A stretch of DNA of 33,334 bases from Butyriboletus loyo (GCA_038093515.1 JBBPSI010000257.1:1-33334), one strand, 5' to 3'; counted from the stretch's first letter, positions 10,101 to 21,800 are shown. Numbers and translations are program-made. The notes: generated by a model from the letters alone, not told the origin.

Positions 10101-11528
10101 TAAAGGAATAGAGGACGCGACAGCTTAGCTGTGGGTCCGGCCCAACGGGGCGATGAGACAGGGGCTATCTCAGTGTAGCGACACTGAGACTTGCAGGAAT
10201 GACCAGGGAAGTGGATAATGTCCACTAGGCGACTAGGGAGCGGGCGATGGGCGGCATCGCAAGACAGCGGGGGTGGCGGGGACGTGTGAGTGTGGGAAAA
10301 CGAGTGGCGGGGTACGCTTAGGGGTAAAACTGTAACACCAGGTATGGCTAATCTGGTTCGCCGCTTTGTTTCTGGCTGCGCTGTATGTCAGGTGCATAAG
10401 GTTAATATGCACCCTACTGTGCCCCCTCTCACCCCTCTGGCCAGCGTGGCCTCTTGCCCATTCGAACAAGTCTCGGTCGACCTCATCACCAGCCTCCCTC
10501 CCTCGTTGGGTTATGATTCAGTCATGGTCGTGGTAGACCATGGGCTTACGAAGGGGGTAATTTATTCCCCTTGCAACAAGGACATCGATGCGGCAGGAGT
10601 TGCCAAGTTGTTTTTCAAGACGGTTTTCCTTCGCTTTGGACTACACTCTTGCTGCATCTCTGATCGTGGCCCTCAGTTCACTTCCGCCTTTGCCAGAGAA
10701 CTCGCAAGGCTCCTAGACTATGACCTCGCCCTCTCCTCCGCGTACCACCCACAGACCGATGGAGAAACTGAACGAGTCAACCAAGAACTGGAAACGTACC
10801 TCCGGATCTTCTGCGATGGTCACCCCAAACAATGGGCCAAGTTACTTCCCATGGCCGAGTTCTCCCACAACTCGATGACACACTCATCAACAAACGTGAC
10901 CCCGTTCTCCCTGATGGTCGGGTACGAACCGAGGTCTTATCCTCCAATCGGAAAGACTTTCCTTCCCACCCTCAAGTCCAGGCTCTCGGAACTCACGGGA
11001 GCCCGAACGGAGGCATTAGAAGCCCATGAGAAAGCACGGTGATTGATGAAGAAACAGATCTCGTCCAAGTTCCGTCCGTGGAAGACAGGCGATAAGGTTT
11101 GGTTAGAAGGACACAACCTTCGACTTAGATACCCATCAAAGAAGCTCGCCCCAAGATGGGAGGGGCCGTTCGAGATCACACAGGTTGTCTCCCCTGTGGC
11201 GTACAGACTCCGATTGCCACCGACCTGGAAGATTCATGACGTCTTCCACGCGTCACTCCTCACTCCTTATCGCGAAACTGTGGAGCACAGACCCAATTTC
11301 ACAAACCCTCTGCTGGAAGAAATAGACGGAGATGAAGAGTACGAGATCGATCAGATCTTATCGCATCGCGGCTCCAAGGGACGCCGCCAGTTCCTGGTGT
11401 CCTGGAAAGGATACTCCGCAGCGGAAAATACCTGGGAGCCAAACGGGAACCTGGTCCATGCACAAGCCCTGCTCAAGGCTTATAAGTTGCACCACCCCAA
11501 GGATTTTCCCTCCCCATCCTCTCAGTAA
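7147..11528 (+). pseudogene. pol: C1 Pol with chromodomain (stops; split by D-d)
   Basis: Chromovirus polyprotein for RNA copying and targeted integration. In order: protease LVDSGASGCFID; reverse transcriptase with YMDD; RNase H (MDAS, TDHKNL); zinc finger with CAVC; integrase core with VDLIT, SDRGPQF and DGETERVN; GPF module (RWEGPFEI); and a C-terminal chromodomain (YEID, SWKGY, NTWEP). TGA at 7240 and 11040 interrupt it. Solo LTR D-d (9516-10337) splits the zinc finger between YWWPG and MANLVRR, leaving a ccagg duplication. An 11-bp deletion between GGCC repeats at about 7146 removes the pol ATG and puts gag and pol in one frame. Identification of domains is firm; activity is ruled out. 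Confidence 0.93.
9516..10337 (-). mobile_element. Solo LTR D-d inside C1 integrase
   Basis: 822 bp, plus-strand reading TGTTACGCTGATAG to AAACTGTAACA, flanked by perfect ccagg duplications (9511-9515, 10338-10342). Sense strand is minus: TATA, GGTCTGTGCAC and the GCGTAACA end all read that way. It is the youngest layer of the left nest. No internal D sequence is present. Confidence 0.93.
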
Positions 11529-11536
11529 ACAACAAG

Positions 11537-12776
11537 ATGGCCATCCCACCTGCAGAAAACAACGCCCCACTCCCAGCTCAGCCTCCTGTTTGTTCTTCTC
11601 GTCTCCCAGTTTCGTCTCGCCGCGTCCTCTACGCCGCCATGTTAGAAAACCCCGTTGCTATGTATGCCCTCGAGCAATGTATGGATTTTACTGGAGACTA
11701 CGTGCTCTGTACCCTCGCTTCTCTCTATCATTCCTACGCCCTTGCCCGCACCGTCCACACCCGCCTTTGCCCTGACAACCAACCGCCGGTATATGCCACT
11801 GCCCTGGAGACCTCCTTGATGGAGGCCAGGGGGTACACCCTGGATATCCTTCACACTGAAGGGTTTGGGTACGTCGTGGACCAACTTCTTCCAGGCATCC
11901 TTGTGCCTGTCCTGTGCCCCATCCTCGTCGCTCTCGCTCCTAGGGAGAGAGAATTTTATTTTCAGTCCAATGATAGGATTGGGTTTCTTCACCCCCACCG
12001 CTCGTGGCCCCAATCCCCCTCCTTGTCCTACCGTGGAAGGATCTCCTCCGCCATTACCTGTTCCAGCGCCATCCGCAGGAGATTCACCTGTGACCACTTT
12101 GGTAGCCGACTCCTCGCGTGAAACCACAGGAGAGTCCCTGGAGTCCTTTCGGACAGACGTCAACGAGCCCCAGGTCGCTCGTCAACACTCCCTTCTACCG
12201 CCTCGAACTGTGCGTCGCCAACCTCGCCAGACACTTCTCCAGGTTGGATCTGTCCCGGGATCGGTCACCCTCACCGCCGCAGGAAGACAGATCGCCAACA
12301 GGGCCTTTCGCTCCGTCACACCCCAACCATCCACCCATCGTGGAACTCCCGCCATCCAACTCATTCCCCGAGTCACCTCCCCCGCCGCAGCAGTGGCTAG
12401 TACTGCCAACTCCTCATATGGAGCCCCGCCCCCCTACCTCGCCAATCACGGGACTCGTGATGCCCCCATTGTCCTTGACAACAAATCCCCTGCCGGCAGC
12501 CCTCGCCCTGCTCGACCTCGCCTCGTCCACCCGCAACTTTGTTTCGAATGCGGCACCGTCGGTCACTTTCGAAGGGAGTGTCCCAACTACACTTGTCCCT
12601 TCTGTCACCGCATTGCCCCAGGTCATATTCAGGAGCTTTGCCCCAAACGCGTATGCGGCCTCTGCGGAGCCGTTGGCCATATCGTCGCCAATTGTACCTT
12701 TCGGGACAACATCTGGGCAGACTTCAATGCCGATGATGCTTACGACTATGACTTCAACGAGGGGGCGTCTCAGTGA
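11537..12776 (+). pseudogene. C1 ORF3: zinc-knuckle protein after pol (frameshifted)
   Basis: Copy of the third C-family reading frame, starting 8 nt after the pol stop with an ATG in good context (A at -3, G at +4). Compared with C3 (413 aa) it has one extra C in a C-run at about 11990-11996, so the N-terminal 150 or so codons and the remainder are in different frames. The C-terminal half keeps three knuckles (CFECGTVGHFRREC, CPFCHRIAPGHIQELC, CGLCGAVGHIVANC) and the acidic tail. For role and alternatives see the C3 copy. Confidence 0.85.
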
Positions 12777-12812
12777 AGGGAACCTTCAGGTTGTGGAGTC
12801 GGAGTCTCCACC

Positions 12813-12827
12813 ATGGGAAGGGGGTAA
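12813..12827 (+). other. C1 polypurine tract
   Basis: ATGGGAAGGGGGTAA, a purine-rich run, abuts the 3' LTR and is conserved in C2 and C3. It is the expected primer for plus-strand DNA synthesis. Confidence 0.75.
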
Positions 12828-13255
12828 TGTTACGGTAGTGGTCTACTTTTTCTCTCCATTACCGTTGGGACTGTTACATTCACCTAGCCTTTTGCTAGTT
12901 CCACTTGAACGGCAACAAACCATTCCAGCTTAGTCATCACTTCCCGCGCACGGACGCGTTTTCTTTCACACTCTGGAACATTCTAGAGTGTCTCTTCCTC
13001 ATTTGTACTTTCGCTCTCGCGACTTGATTAGGGAGCATGGTCTGTGCGCAGACCTCAGTAGTATAAAGACTCTGTCTTTACACCTTGCACATTATCTAGT
13101 TCTACGCAGTAACCTGCTAGCAATTAGTTTCACTCCAGACTCTTAGTGTGTGCACTAAGACATAGTCTGAGACCCAGCTCAGAAACGCTTCACGAGTCTT
13201 GAGGCCACTCCAGAGTGCCTCCTCGCTGTTCTAGTTGTTAGCGCTCAGCGTAACA
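12828..13255 (+). repeat. C1 3' LTR
   Basis: 428 bp, the partner of 5344-5771. Its outer edge is followed by the target duplication cttgg (13256-13260). Differences from the 5' LTR are listed under the decay finding. Confidence 0.95.
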
Positions 13256-13260
13256 CTTGG

Positions 13261-13498
13261 TAGATGCGTAGAATTAGCTAAAGAGTCTGTACTTCTCTAA
13301 GTACTTGTATATATACTAGTGGGTATCGTGCACAGACCGAGCTGTGCGTGGCAGCAAAGTGCCGGTAACGAGGGAGCAAAGCTCCGGGTAAGGTGGCGAC
13401 ATCATCAGCGAATGAGAAGAGCTGAACATGAAGTGACGATGTCCATGAGGCCGGCCCCACAGGGCGAAGGGTGCACGAATGGTGGAGCCCTTGGATAC
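13261..13498 (-). mobile_element. Solo LTR D-b, segment 2 of 3
   Basis: Resumes directly after the C1 target duplication with TAGATGCGTAGAATTAGC and includes the antisense TATA and GGTCTGTGCAC region near 13310-13345. It is broken at 13498 by solo LTR D-c (duplication gatac, 13494-13498 and 14322-14326). Confidence 0.88.
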
Positions 13499-14321
13499 TG
13501 TTACAGTTTTACCCCTAAACGTACCCCGCCACTCGTTTTCCCACGCTCACGCGTCCCCGCCGCCCCCGCCGTCTCGCGATGCCGCCCATCGCCCACTCCC
13601 CAGTCGCCTAGTGGACGTTATCCACTTCCCCGGTTGCCCCTGCGAGTCTCTGTGCCGTTGCACCGAGATAGCCCCTGTCTTCTCGCCCCGACAGGCTGGA
13701 CCCACAGCTGAGCTGTCGCGTCCCTCTTCCTTTTATCCAATGACATTTGGTTCATCACGTGACTAGCACGTGACTAGATTACGACGTGTCAGTACCTTCG
13801 CGTCGAGACCCGTATCCAAGGGCTCCGCCGTTCGCGCACCCTTCGCCCTGTGGGGCTCACCTCGTGGACGTCGTCACTTCTTGTTCAGCACTTCTCATTC
13901 GCTGACGATGTCGCCTTCTTACTCGGAGCTTCGCTCCCTCGTTACCGGCACTTTGCCGATTCCCCTTTCGCCGCTATGACTCGGACGGACTCACAGCCCT
14001 ATGCCCTTCGCTGCCACGCACAGCTCGGTCTGTGCACGATGGCCTTTAGTATATATACTCGCACTTAGAGTAGTACGAGTTCTCTAGCTAATTCTACGCA
14101 TTCATCAAGTGCATAGTAATCTAGCATTATACCCATCTCTTGCCGATAAAGCCGATAAGAGCCTGCTCGATCTCGTCTGGTCGCCACCACACAAGATCTC
14201 GCCGACACTTGCTTTGCAAGACACCCGATAGCGTCGTTCACGCGAGTCGGCACTTTCCTTATTAGGCTCGAGCCCCTAGTCAAGTGCTCGCTGCTAGTTA
14301 TTGTGCGCTATCAGTGTAACA
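13499..14321 (+). mobile_element. Solo LTR D-c
   Basis: 823 bp, TGTTACAGTTTTACCCC to ATCAGTGTAACA, in sense orientation and inserted into D-b with perfect gatac duplications. GGTCTGTGCAC at 14027 and TATATATAC at 14050 have the shared 23-nt spacing. It contains a GTGGA...TCCAC stem and a GCACAG...CTGTGC stem. The long open frames in its GC-rich half are present by chance. Confidence 0.92.
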
Positions 14322-14326
14322 GATAC

Positions 14327-14638
14327 GGGTCTCGACATGAAGGTAAGGACACGTTGTAATCTAATCACATGCTAGTCACGTGATGCAAGAAATGTCATTG
14401 ATCAAATAAAGAGGGACGCGTCAGCTCAACTGAAGGTCCGGCCCGACGGGGCGACGAGACAGGGGCTATCTCAGTGTAGCGTCACTGAGACTTGCAGGAA
14501 CGACCGGGGAAGTGGATAACGTCCACTAGGCGACTGGGGAGCGGGCGATGGGCGGCATCGCAAGACGGCGGGGAAGGCGGGGACGCATGAGCGTGGGAAA
14601 ACGAGTGGCGGGGTACGCTTAGGGGTAAAACTGTAACA
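14327..14638 (-). mobile_element. Solo LTR D-b, segment 3 of 3
   Basis: Completes D-b after D-c and ends AAACTGTAACA at 14638, followed by its own target duplication cccat (14639-14643). Confidence 0.88.
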
Positions 14639-14643
14639 CCCAT

Positions 14644-15373
14644 CGCCCACTCCCTAGTCACCTAGTGGATGTCATCCACTCTCCCAGTCATTCTGCGAGT
14701 CTCAGTAACGTTACACTGAGATAGCCCCTGTCTCGTCGCCCCATCGGGCCGGACCCACAGCTGAGCTGTCGCGTCCTCTTGTTCTTTGACCAATGACATT
14801 TCTTGCATCACGTGACTAGCATGTGATTAGATTACAACGTGTCCTTACCTTCGCATCGAGACCCGTATCCAAGGGCTCCGCTGTTTGCGTCCCCTTTGCC
14901 CTGTGGGCCGTACCTCGTGGACACCGTCACTTCACATTCTGCTCTTCCCATTCGCTGACAATGTCGCCACCTTACTCGGAGCTTCGCTCCCTCGTTACCG
15001 GCACTTTGCTGCCCCCTTCTTTCGCCATTATGACTCGACGCGACTCATAACCCTTTGCCCTTCGCTGCCACACACAGCTCGGTCTGTGCACAGTATCTAT
15101 CAGTATATATACGCGTACTTAGACTAGTACAAACTCTCTAGCTAATTCTACGCATCTACCAAGTCATAGTAATCTAGCAGTATACCCTTCTCTTGCCAAT
15201 AAAGCCGATAAGAGTCTGGTTGATCTTGACAGGCATCCACCTTTCGACATCTCCCGACACTTGCTTTGCAAGACACCCAATAGCGTCGTCTACGTGAGTC
15301 GGCTAGTTTCCTCATTAGGCTCGAGCCCCTATAAGTGCTCGGTTGCTAGCTATTGTGCGCTACCAGCGTAACA
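14644..15373 (+). mobile_element. Solo LTR D-a, right segment
   Basis: Continues D-a from 5126 and ends CAGCGTAACA at 15373, followed by the ccacc duplication. Promoter: GGTCTGTGCAC at 15081 and TATATATAC at 15104. Confidence 0.9.
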
Positions 15374-15399
15374 CCACCATGCCTTGTCAATTAGATTGA

Positions 15400-17026
15400 C
15401 TTCTTACCCGAGTCCTTCCTTCTAACTTACAAGAGGTTAGTGAACGTTCTAGGCCATCCCAAAGAGTCGAGCACCATCGTCGTCGCTCCTCTTCATACTT
15501 TCCTGCACCGCACCACATCCATTTTCATACTCCTTCTCCACCACCTCCATACAATCGTTGTTGCCCTCACACTCCAAATAACTCCGTCGAGATCAATGTC
15601 TTAGACCTCGACAACATCTTTGGACTTGCTAATCAACAACATCCAAATCCTCCAAACAATGTCATTGTACACGACCAGACAAGCCTCAGCAACACCATCC
15701 CTCATGTACCCACCATTGGAGTTGCTGCAGAGCCCGGTCCCAGAGCTGGACCCTCATCCAACTGTCGTAGGGCCCAGTCCCTTCTACCAACCAGGATACA
15801 TAATGCTTCCACCGGCGAACCACCTTCCTATGGGATCACAATCGCCGCTGACCGAGGAATCCATTGTCTACCCGACAATGTTACCATCATTCCCAGGCCA
15901 GATGGAACCAATGAGCTTGTTCATCATCAAGACAGAACAGCAAATCCTGAGCCTCCTACCAGAGGAACTAGAAGATCTCGACCCCAATGACACCGATGAC
16001 CTCCTCATCCCGAACCTCATAATTGATCGATCAGTTCCAACCCCCTCCGTAATTTATTCTCACAGAATCACTTCCGAAACATGGATCCAATCTTCGGAGG
16101 TTGGTCCCCTCAAACCCATTGACTGGATCGATGAGGATGGTCACCACCACTGTCATAAGGTCGAATACATACGGTCTCATTCCTTCTACTATGAACCCCT
16201 GCACTCAATCTATGAGAATGCAGGCTTTCCTCTTCTCACCCCCTCCTATGATACAACACCGGACGTTCTCCTTCAAAACCATGGTTTTGAAATGTTTTGT
16301 CGATCCCAATACCCAACCTTACATGAAATGAAGGAACATCTTGTCCCCTTCTGCGATAAATCATCTCCTTTTAAAGGATTCGAAAAGGACACACTCTGGA
16401 ACATGACTCTTGCAGCGCAAGACTTGTCTCTCTTCAACAGGAATTATCCAACTGTTGACAATCATGGGCACATCAAAGCCTATGATTATTCCAGGCGTCC
16501 AGCAGAGTTCTTCGAAGTCGGCGAAGAACACTTCAGAAATTGGGACGTACCAACACGAAGGAGGTGGAATGAGATCCAGGATAGGATTTGGAGGACGAGG
16601 TTCCACCAGCTCCACCCTTTCTTCCGAAAGAATCGCATTGAGCTTGATGCTTCTAATCTTCTATTCAAGTTTGCTCATGAACTCGCTGCAGAGCAGCAAG
16701 ACATCGCTGACGACTTGGCAAACGATATCCGACACTTACAAGGAGGTCTCGGACAACTCCAAACAGATCTTAGAAACTGTGAAGAGTCAGATCGAAGCAA
16801 TCATTGCGAATACCGGGAAATTGGAGTTGAGACTGGAGGAAGACAAAGAAGTCAAACTCCTACAGAACATAGAGTTCTGGGACGACTTTCACCTCCTAAT
16901 AACCAACGTGGACCTAGCCAACTGCGAGCCACACGGGACCTTACCCTCATTGGTCCTATCAGGACCTCTCTACATCAGAGATGTCAGGCTCAAGCAAGGT
17001 CCGCTCCTATCTAGAAATACACTTAC
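15400..17026 (+). pseudogene. Gene X: unknown protein, split over three frames
   Basis: I do not recognise this gene. Coding character passes through three frames in order. The first runs 15400-15990 (Pro/His/Asn-rich, ends TGA 15988-15990, no ATG found at its head). The second carries PNDTDDLLIPNLIIDRS through DDLAND (about 15980-16735). The third holds a coiled-coil-like acidic stretch, QILETVKSQIEAIIAN and on to VKLLQNIEFWDDFHLL (about 16745 to 17026), where C2 begins. Both steps are +1, as expected for single-base insertions or two-base losses. The middle part is rich in Phe, Tyr, Trp and His (KVEYIRSHSFYYEPLHSIYE). It has no knuckle, protease or polymerase motif. It may be a host gene or the gag-like ORF of an older element. 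Its 5' end may lie before D-a, in 4593-5057. Confidence 0.5.
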
Positions 17027-17449
17027 TGTTACGGTAGTGGTCTACTTTTTCTCTCCATTACCATTGGGACTATTACATTCACCTAGCCTTTTGCTAGTTC
17101 CTCTAGAACGATACGACTAGTTGCTTAGTCATCACTTCTCGTGCACGGACGCACTTTCTTTCATACTCCGGAATCTTCTGGAATATTCCTTCCACATTTG
17201 TAGTTTCCTTCTCGCATCTCGATTAGGAACACGGTCTGTGCGCAGACCTCAGTAGTATAAAGACCCAGTCTTTACACCATGTACGCTATCTAGTTCTATG
17301 CAGTCACCTGCTAGCAATTAGTTCACTTCCAGACTCTTAGTGTGCGCACTAAGACATAGTCTGAGACTTCACCCAGAATCGTCTCTCGAGTCTCGAGGCC
17401 ACTCCAGAGTGCCTCCTCGCTGTTCTGATTGTTAGCGCCCAGCGTAACA
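17027..17449 (+). repeat. C2 5' LTR
   Basis: 423 bp, TGTTACGG to GCGTAACA. GGTCTGTGCGC at 17233, TATAAAG at 17256, self-primer ATCTAGTTCT at 17288-17297. U3 has diverged clearly from the 3' LTR of the same element, including loss of the AACGGTAAC stretch. Confidence 0.9.
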
Positions 17450-17463
17450 AAAGAACTAGATCT
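17450..17463 (+). other. C2 primer binding site, self-priming type
   Basis: AGAACTAGAT at 17452-17461 is the exact reverse complement of 17288-17297, as in C1. Both partners are kept although the surrounding LTR has diverged. Confidence 0.72.
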
Positions 17464-17845
17464 TCACCTTGCTTCTGCTCTTCAGCAGTAAAGCTGCCCT
17501 CCCCTCTCGCCCAACATTTCCATCCCACGTTCAAGACGCGTCGGTCGTTCTTTCCGTGTTCCCTCTCCCGAACCGGAACCCATTGTCATTGACAACCCAT
17601 CGCCGCCACACTCTCCCGCCCAGCCAGACCCTCAACCCCAGTTTTACCCTCCGCCCCTGTCTGACCCTGAACCCCCTTACCAACCCGAGGACCAGGGTCA
17701 AGGGCAAGGAACAGAACCCACCCCTAGCAACAACGGTTACGACAGCGACTGGCTTGATAGAACCCCCCACGCCTCACCTCCTCCGTCTCCACCATACTAT
17801 CCACCTGCAGATCTACCAGACAACGAAGACAACGACAACGATGAC

Positions 17846-18841
17846 ATGTCTGACAAAAAGAACATCGTCCCCAAAGACTTCTCTGGTCTCAATGAAGACG
17901 CCTCGCGATGGCTCCTCGCCATGCGCACCTACTTTAATGCCAACCAGACGGCATTCCCTGACGATGAATCCAAGATCAACGCTCTCCTGATGAAAATGAG
18001 CGAAGGAAAAGGAAAGACCTTTTCAGAAGGCTGGATGGCCCTTCTTTTAGACAGACACCCCACCGAGCAACAAAAAGAGTTCTCAACGGTTTGCGAGAAC
18101 TTTCATAGGGTCTTCCACCCCTTCGACGTAGGCGAAAGTTCCAGAATTGATCTGGGGAACCTCACCCAGAACAAAGCCAACTGCAAGGACGGCTACGACA
18201 CCTACGTCACGGAGTTCCAGCTCCTCGCCACCAAGTCAGGAATTATCGATGAGAAAGCGCTCATCAAATGGTTTATTTGAGGACTCAACCCCCGCCTCGC
18301 TGAGTCCATTCTCTCCTGTGAGAAACCTCCCACCACGCTTGCCAGTTGGGCCAAAAAGACCTCCGCCTTCCATGCGCAACACAAGCACATAGACAACCTT
18401 CACGCAGGAAAATGCTACATCCCCATGTTCTCCTCTTCCTCCAAACCCTCGTCCAGCAGAAGAGACCCCAACACCATGGACGTTGATGCTGTCCGACTTA
18501 CTCCCGTGCAACGCACGGAGTACATGAAACAGAACAAATGTTTCATATGCCACCAAGTCGGATGCCGCTCTACCAATCATCCTTGCCCCCCTCGGAATGG
18601 ACAGAACTCCCGAGGGCCGCCCTCCTGTCCCCCTCGCAACCCCCAACGCGCACGCGCTGCAGTCGTCACGCCCCCTGAACCAAAGCCCTCCCCACTCATC
18701 AACTACCTGTCCGAGTTAAAGGGTCGAGGCACCCAACAAGAAGATGTCTTGAACGTTCTCAAGGCATGCTTCAACAAAGATGAAGAAAAGCTGCCCGTCG
18801 CAGCAACCAAGGTGGCCGAAGCATGGCCAAAGGATTTTTAG
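17846..18841 (+). pseudogene. gag: C2 Gag (one internal stop)
   Basis: Starts MSDKKNIVPKDFSGLNEDA and is collinear with the 331-aa C3 Gag. TGA at 18278-18280 replaces the codon that is CGC (Arg) in C3, after WFI. The swapped knuckle CFICHQVGCRSTNH is retained. The frame ends at TAG 18839-18841, overlapping the pol ATG at 18823 by 19 nt as in C3. A single-base insertion in the leader breaks the open upstream frame seen in C1 and C3. Confidence 0.88.
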
Positions 18842-21800
18842 AAGAGAGGGAAGTTTTGACGTCTTCGCCTCTCCATGTAATCGCCCCTGTAGTTTTATCA
18901 AACCCAAATGCGCAATCTATTCGAGTCCCAGTGTCATTATTTGCGCATGAAGGGGGACAAATCGTCGACACATTCGCCCTGGTGGACAGCGGCGCAAGCG
19001 GATGCTTCATAGACCGAGATCTAGTGAAGCGAAAGAAACTGCCGATGGAACGGCTACCCAAACCACTTAGTGCCCAGAATGTGGACGGGTCAAACAACCA
19101 AGGAGGAGTCATCCAACACAAAGTCACCCTCTCCATCAGAGTTGGAGAAACCGAGGAGGAACGGAGTTTCCTAGTCCTCAACATAGGAAGAGAAAACATG
19201 ATCCTGGGATTACCGTGGTTACGAGAAGCCAACCCGGTAATAGATTGGGCCACTGGCCATATCGATCTCCCAGATCAGATCAAGAAGCCCCGACACGACT
19301 CCCCTCGGGCAATCGCTCAAAGGTACCTGGTACGGTACCTTGACTTGGATCCAGACTCCAAGATCGCCAAGCTCTGGAAGAAGCGAGTAGACGCTTCAGC
19401 AAGGGAAGCTTACCCTGTCAGAAAAGCCACCATCACCACCGAGATCGCCGCCCAAGCCGTTAAAGAAAAAGCCGTCCTTCCGACCCCATTCACTGCCTTC
19501 GCGGACGTTTTTGACAAGAAAAACACTGAGGAACTTCCCCCATCCCGATCTTTTGACCATGCCATTGACCTTGACAAAGACTTTGTTCCGAAAGTCGCTA
19601 AGGTGTACCCTCTGAATCCAAAAGAATCGGAGGCGTGTAAAGCGTTCGTCGAAGAACACCTCAAGTCGGGGAAGATTACTCCCTCCAAGTCCCCCCAAGC
19701 AGCCCCCTTCTTCTTCGTATCCAAGAAGGATGGCTCGCTACGACCCTGCCAGGACTACCGATACCTGAACTCCCATACAGTCAAAAACGCCTACCCTCTC
19801 CCCCTCATCTCTGACCTCGTTGATCGTCTCAAAGGATCAAAGATTTTCACCAAGATGGATATCCGCTGGGGATACAACAACGTCCTCATCAAACCAAATG
19901 ACCGCTGGAAGGCGGCCTTCATCACCCCTCAAGGGCTGTTCAAGCCCACCATGATGTTCTTCGGACTTTGTAATTCCCTAGCCACGTTCCAGGCTCTGAT
20001 GAACCACATCTTCGGCGACCTCATGGCAGAAGGTTGGCTAATCATCTACATGGACGATCTCTTGATTCATTCTGCTACTACTGCGGAACACGAGGCCTGT
20101 ACGATCCGCATCCTGGAAAGACTTAGAGAACACAAGCTCTTCCTCAAACTCGAGAAGTGCTCGTTTGATGCCGAAGAAGTGGAATACCTCGGTATGATGG
20201 TCCGAGAAGGCCAAGTCAAGATGGACCCTGCCAAATTGAAGGCCATTCGCGAATGGAACCCCCCGACCTCGGTGAAGGCAGTCAAGTCCTTCATCAGGTT
20301 TTGCAACTTTTATCGCAGGTTCATCCAGGACTTCTCCCACATCGTGAAGCCCCTTCACAATCTGACCAAGAAGAACTCCCCATGGGCGTGGACTCCAGCT
20401 TGCGAACAAGTGTTCCAAGCGATTAAACAGTCGTTCCTTCACCAACCCGTTCTCTCAATGCCCGACGTCATGAAGCCATTTGCTGTCATGACGGACGCTT
20501 CCCTCACTGCTACTGGAGCAGTGCTCATGCAGAAGGATGTCAATGGCAACTTGCATCCTTGCGCCTACCTCTCTAAGACGCTCTCACCCGCAGAGTGCAA
20601 CTACGATATCTATGATCGCGAATTGCTCGTGGTCATTCACGCGTTGGAAGAATGGCGCCATTACCTGCGGGGTACTGGTCACCAAGTAGAGATTCTCACT
20701 GACCACAAGAATCTCACATACTTCCGTCAACTGAATAAGTTGTCCTGCTGACAAGCCCGCTGGCTAATGTTCCTGCAGGATTTTGACCTGCATTTCCACC
20801 ACATCCCGGGTACACAGATGGGACCCATGGATGCTCTGTCTCGACGAGATGACATTGACACCTCCACCGACAACCAGGAAGTCACCCTGTTACCCGAAAA
20901 CCTGTTTGCTAGAAAAATAGATGTCGCTCTCGCAGAGAAGATCGCTGCCTCCTCCCCTGCCGATCCCATGATAAAGCGATGCATGCAGGCTCTTTACGAA
21001 GATTCCCCCCTCTTCCCCAAAATGAACGCCAGGGACTGGGACTTTGATGGTCAGGAGCTATACTTCCGCAAAAAGCGATACATCCCCGAGGCTGTGCGAG
21101 TCGACCTCATCTGATCCTTACATGAAAGCCCCGCTGGTGGTCACGGTGGCATATTCTGCACTCAGAACCTGGTCCAGCGAGATTATTGGTGGCCTGGCAT
21201 GGCCAATCTCGTGTGACATTTTGTCTCTGGCTGCGCTGTTTGTCAGGCGCATAAAGTCAATACTCATCCCACCGTGCCTCCCCTCACCCCTCTGGCCAGC
21301 GTCGCCTCCCGCCCCTTTGAGCAGGTCTCTGTTGACCTCATCACCGGTCTTCCCCTGTCGCTGGGTTATGATTCTGTCATGGTCGTGGTAGACCATGGGC
21401 TTACGAAGGGGGTAATTTATTCCCCTTGCAACAAGGACATCGACACAGCAGGAGTTGCCAAGCTGTTTTTCAAAACCGTTTTCCTTCGATTTGGCCTGCA
21501 CTCCCACTGCATCTCAGACAGAGGCCCTCAGTTTGCATCTGCCTTCGCTAGGAAACTTGCAAGACTCCTGGACTACGACCTTGCCCTCTCCTCTGCAAAT
21601 CACCCTCAGACCGACAGCGAAACGGAACGGGTCAATCAAGAACTGGAAACGTATCTCTGGATCTTCTGCGATGGCCACCCAGAACGATGGGCTGAGTTAC
21701 TCCCCATGGCTGAGTTTTCCCACAACTCAATGACACACTCTTCGACAAATGTGACCCTGTTCTCCCTGATGGTCGGGTATGAGCCAAGATCCTATCCTCC

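Larger units (their letters stand above)
5344..13255 (+). mobile_element. Element C1, full-length Ty3/gypsy chromovirus (inactive)
   Basis: Complete 7.9-kb LTR element, which includes the later 822-bp insertion D-d. Two 428-bp LTRs, primer site, gag, pol, ORF3 and polypurine tract are all identifiable, and the target duplication is perfect (cttgg). Coding capacity is destroyed by stops at 7045, 7054, 7240 and 11040, an 11-bp deletion at the gag-pol junction, D-d in the integrase, and a frameshift in ORF3. By direct comparison I count six differences between the LTRs, all C/T transitions, five of them at CpG. Confidence 0.95.

Noticed and set aside
9516..10337. D units as MITEs or other DNA transposons with short inverted ends
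   Set aside because: TGTTAC/GTAACA ends, 5-bp duplications, a TATA promoter in one orientation and shared terminus and layout with C LTRs all fit an LTR better.
13319..14068. Several Pro/Arg/Ser-rich frames within D LTRs
   Set aside because: They lie entirely in LTR sequence, switch strand with the LTR, and are not conserved in frame between D copies.
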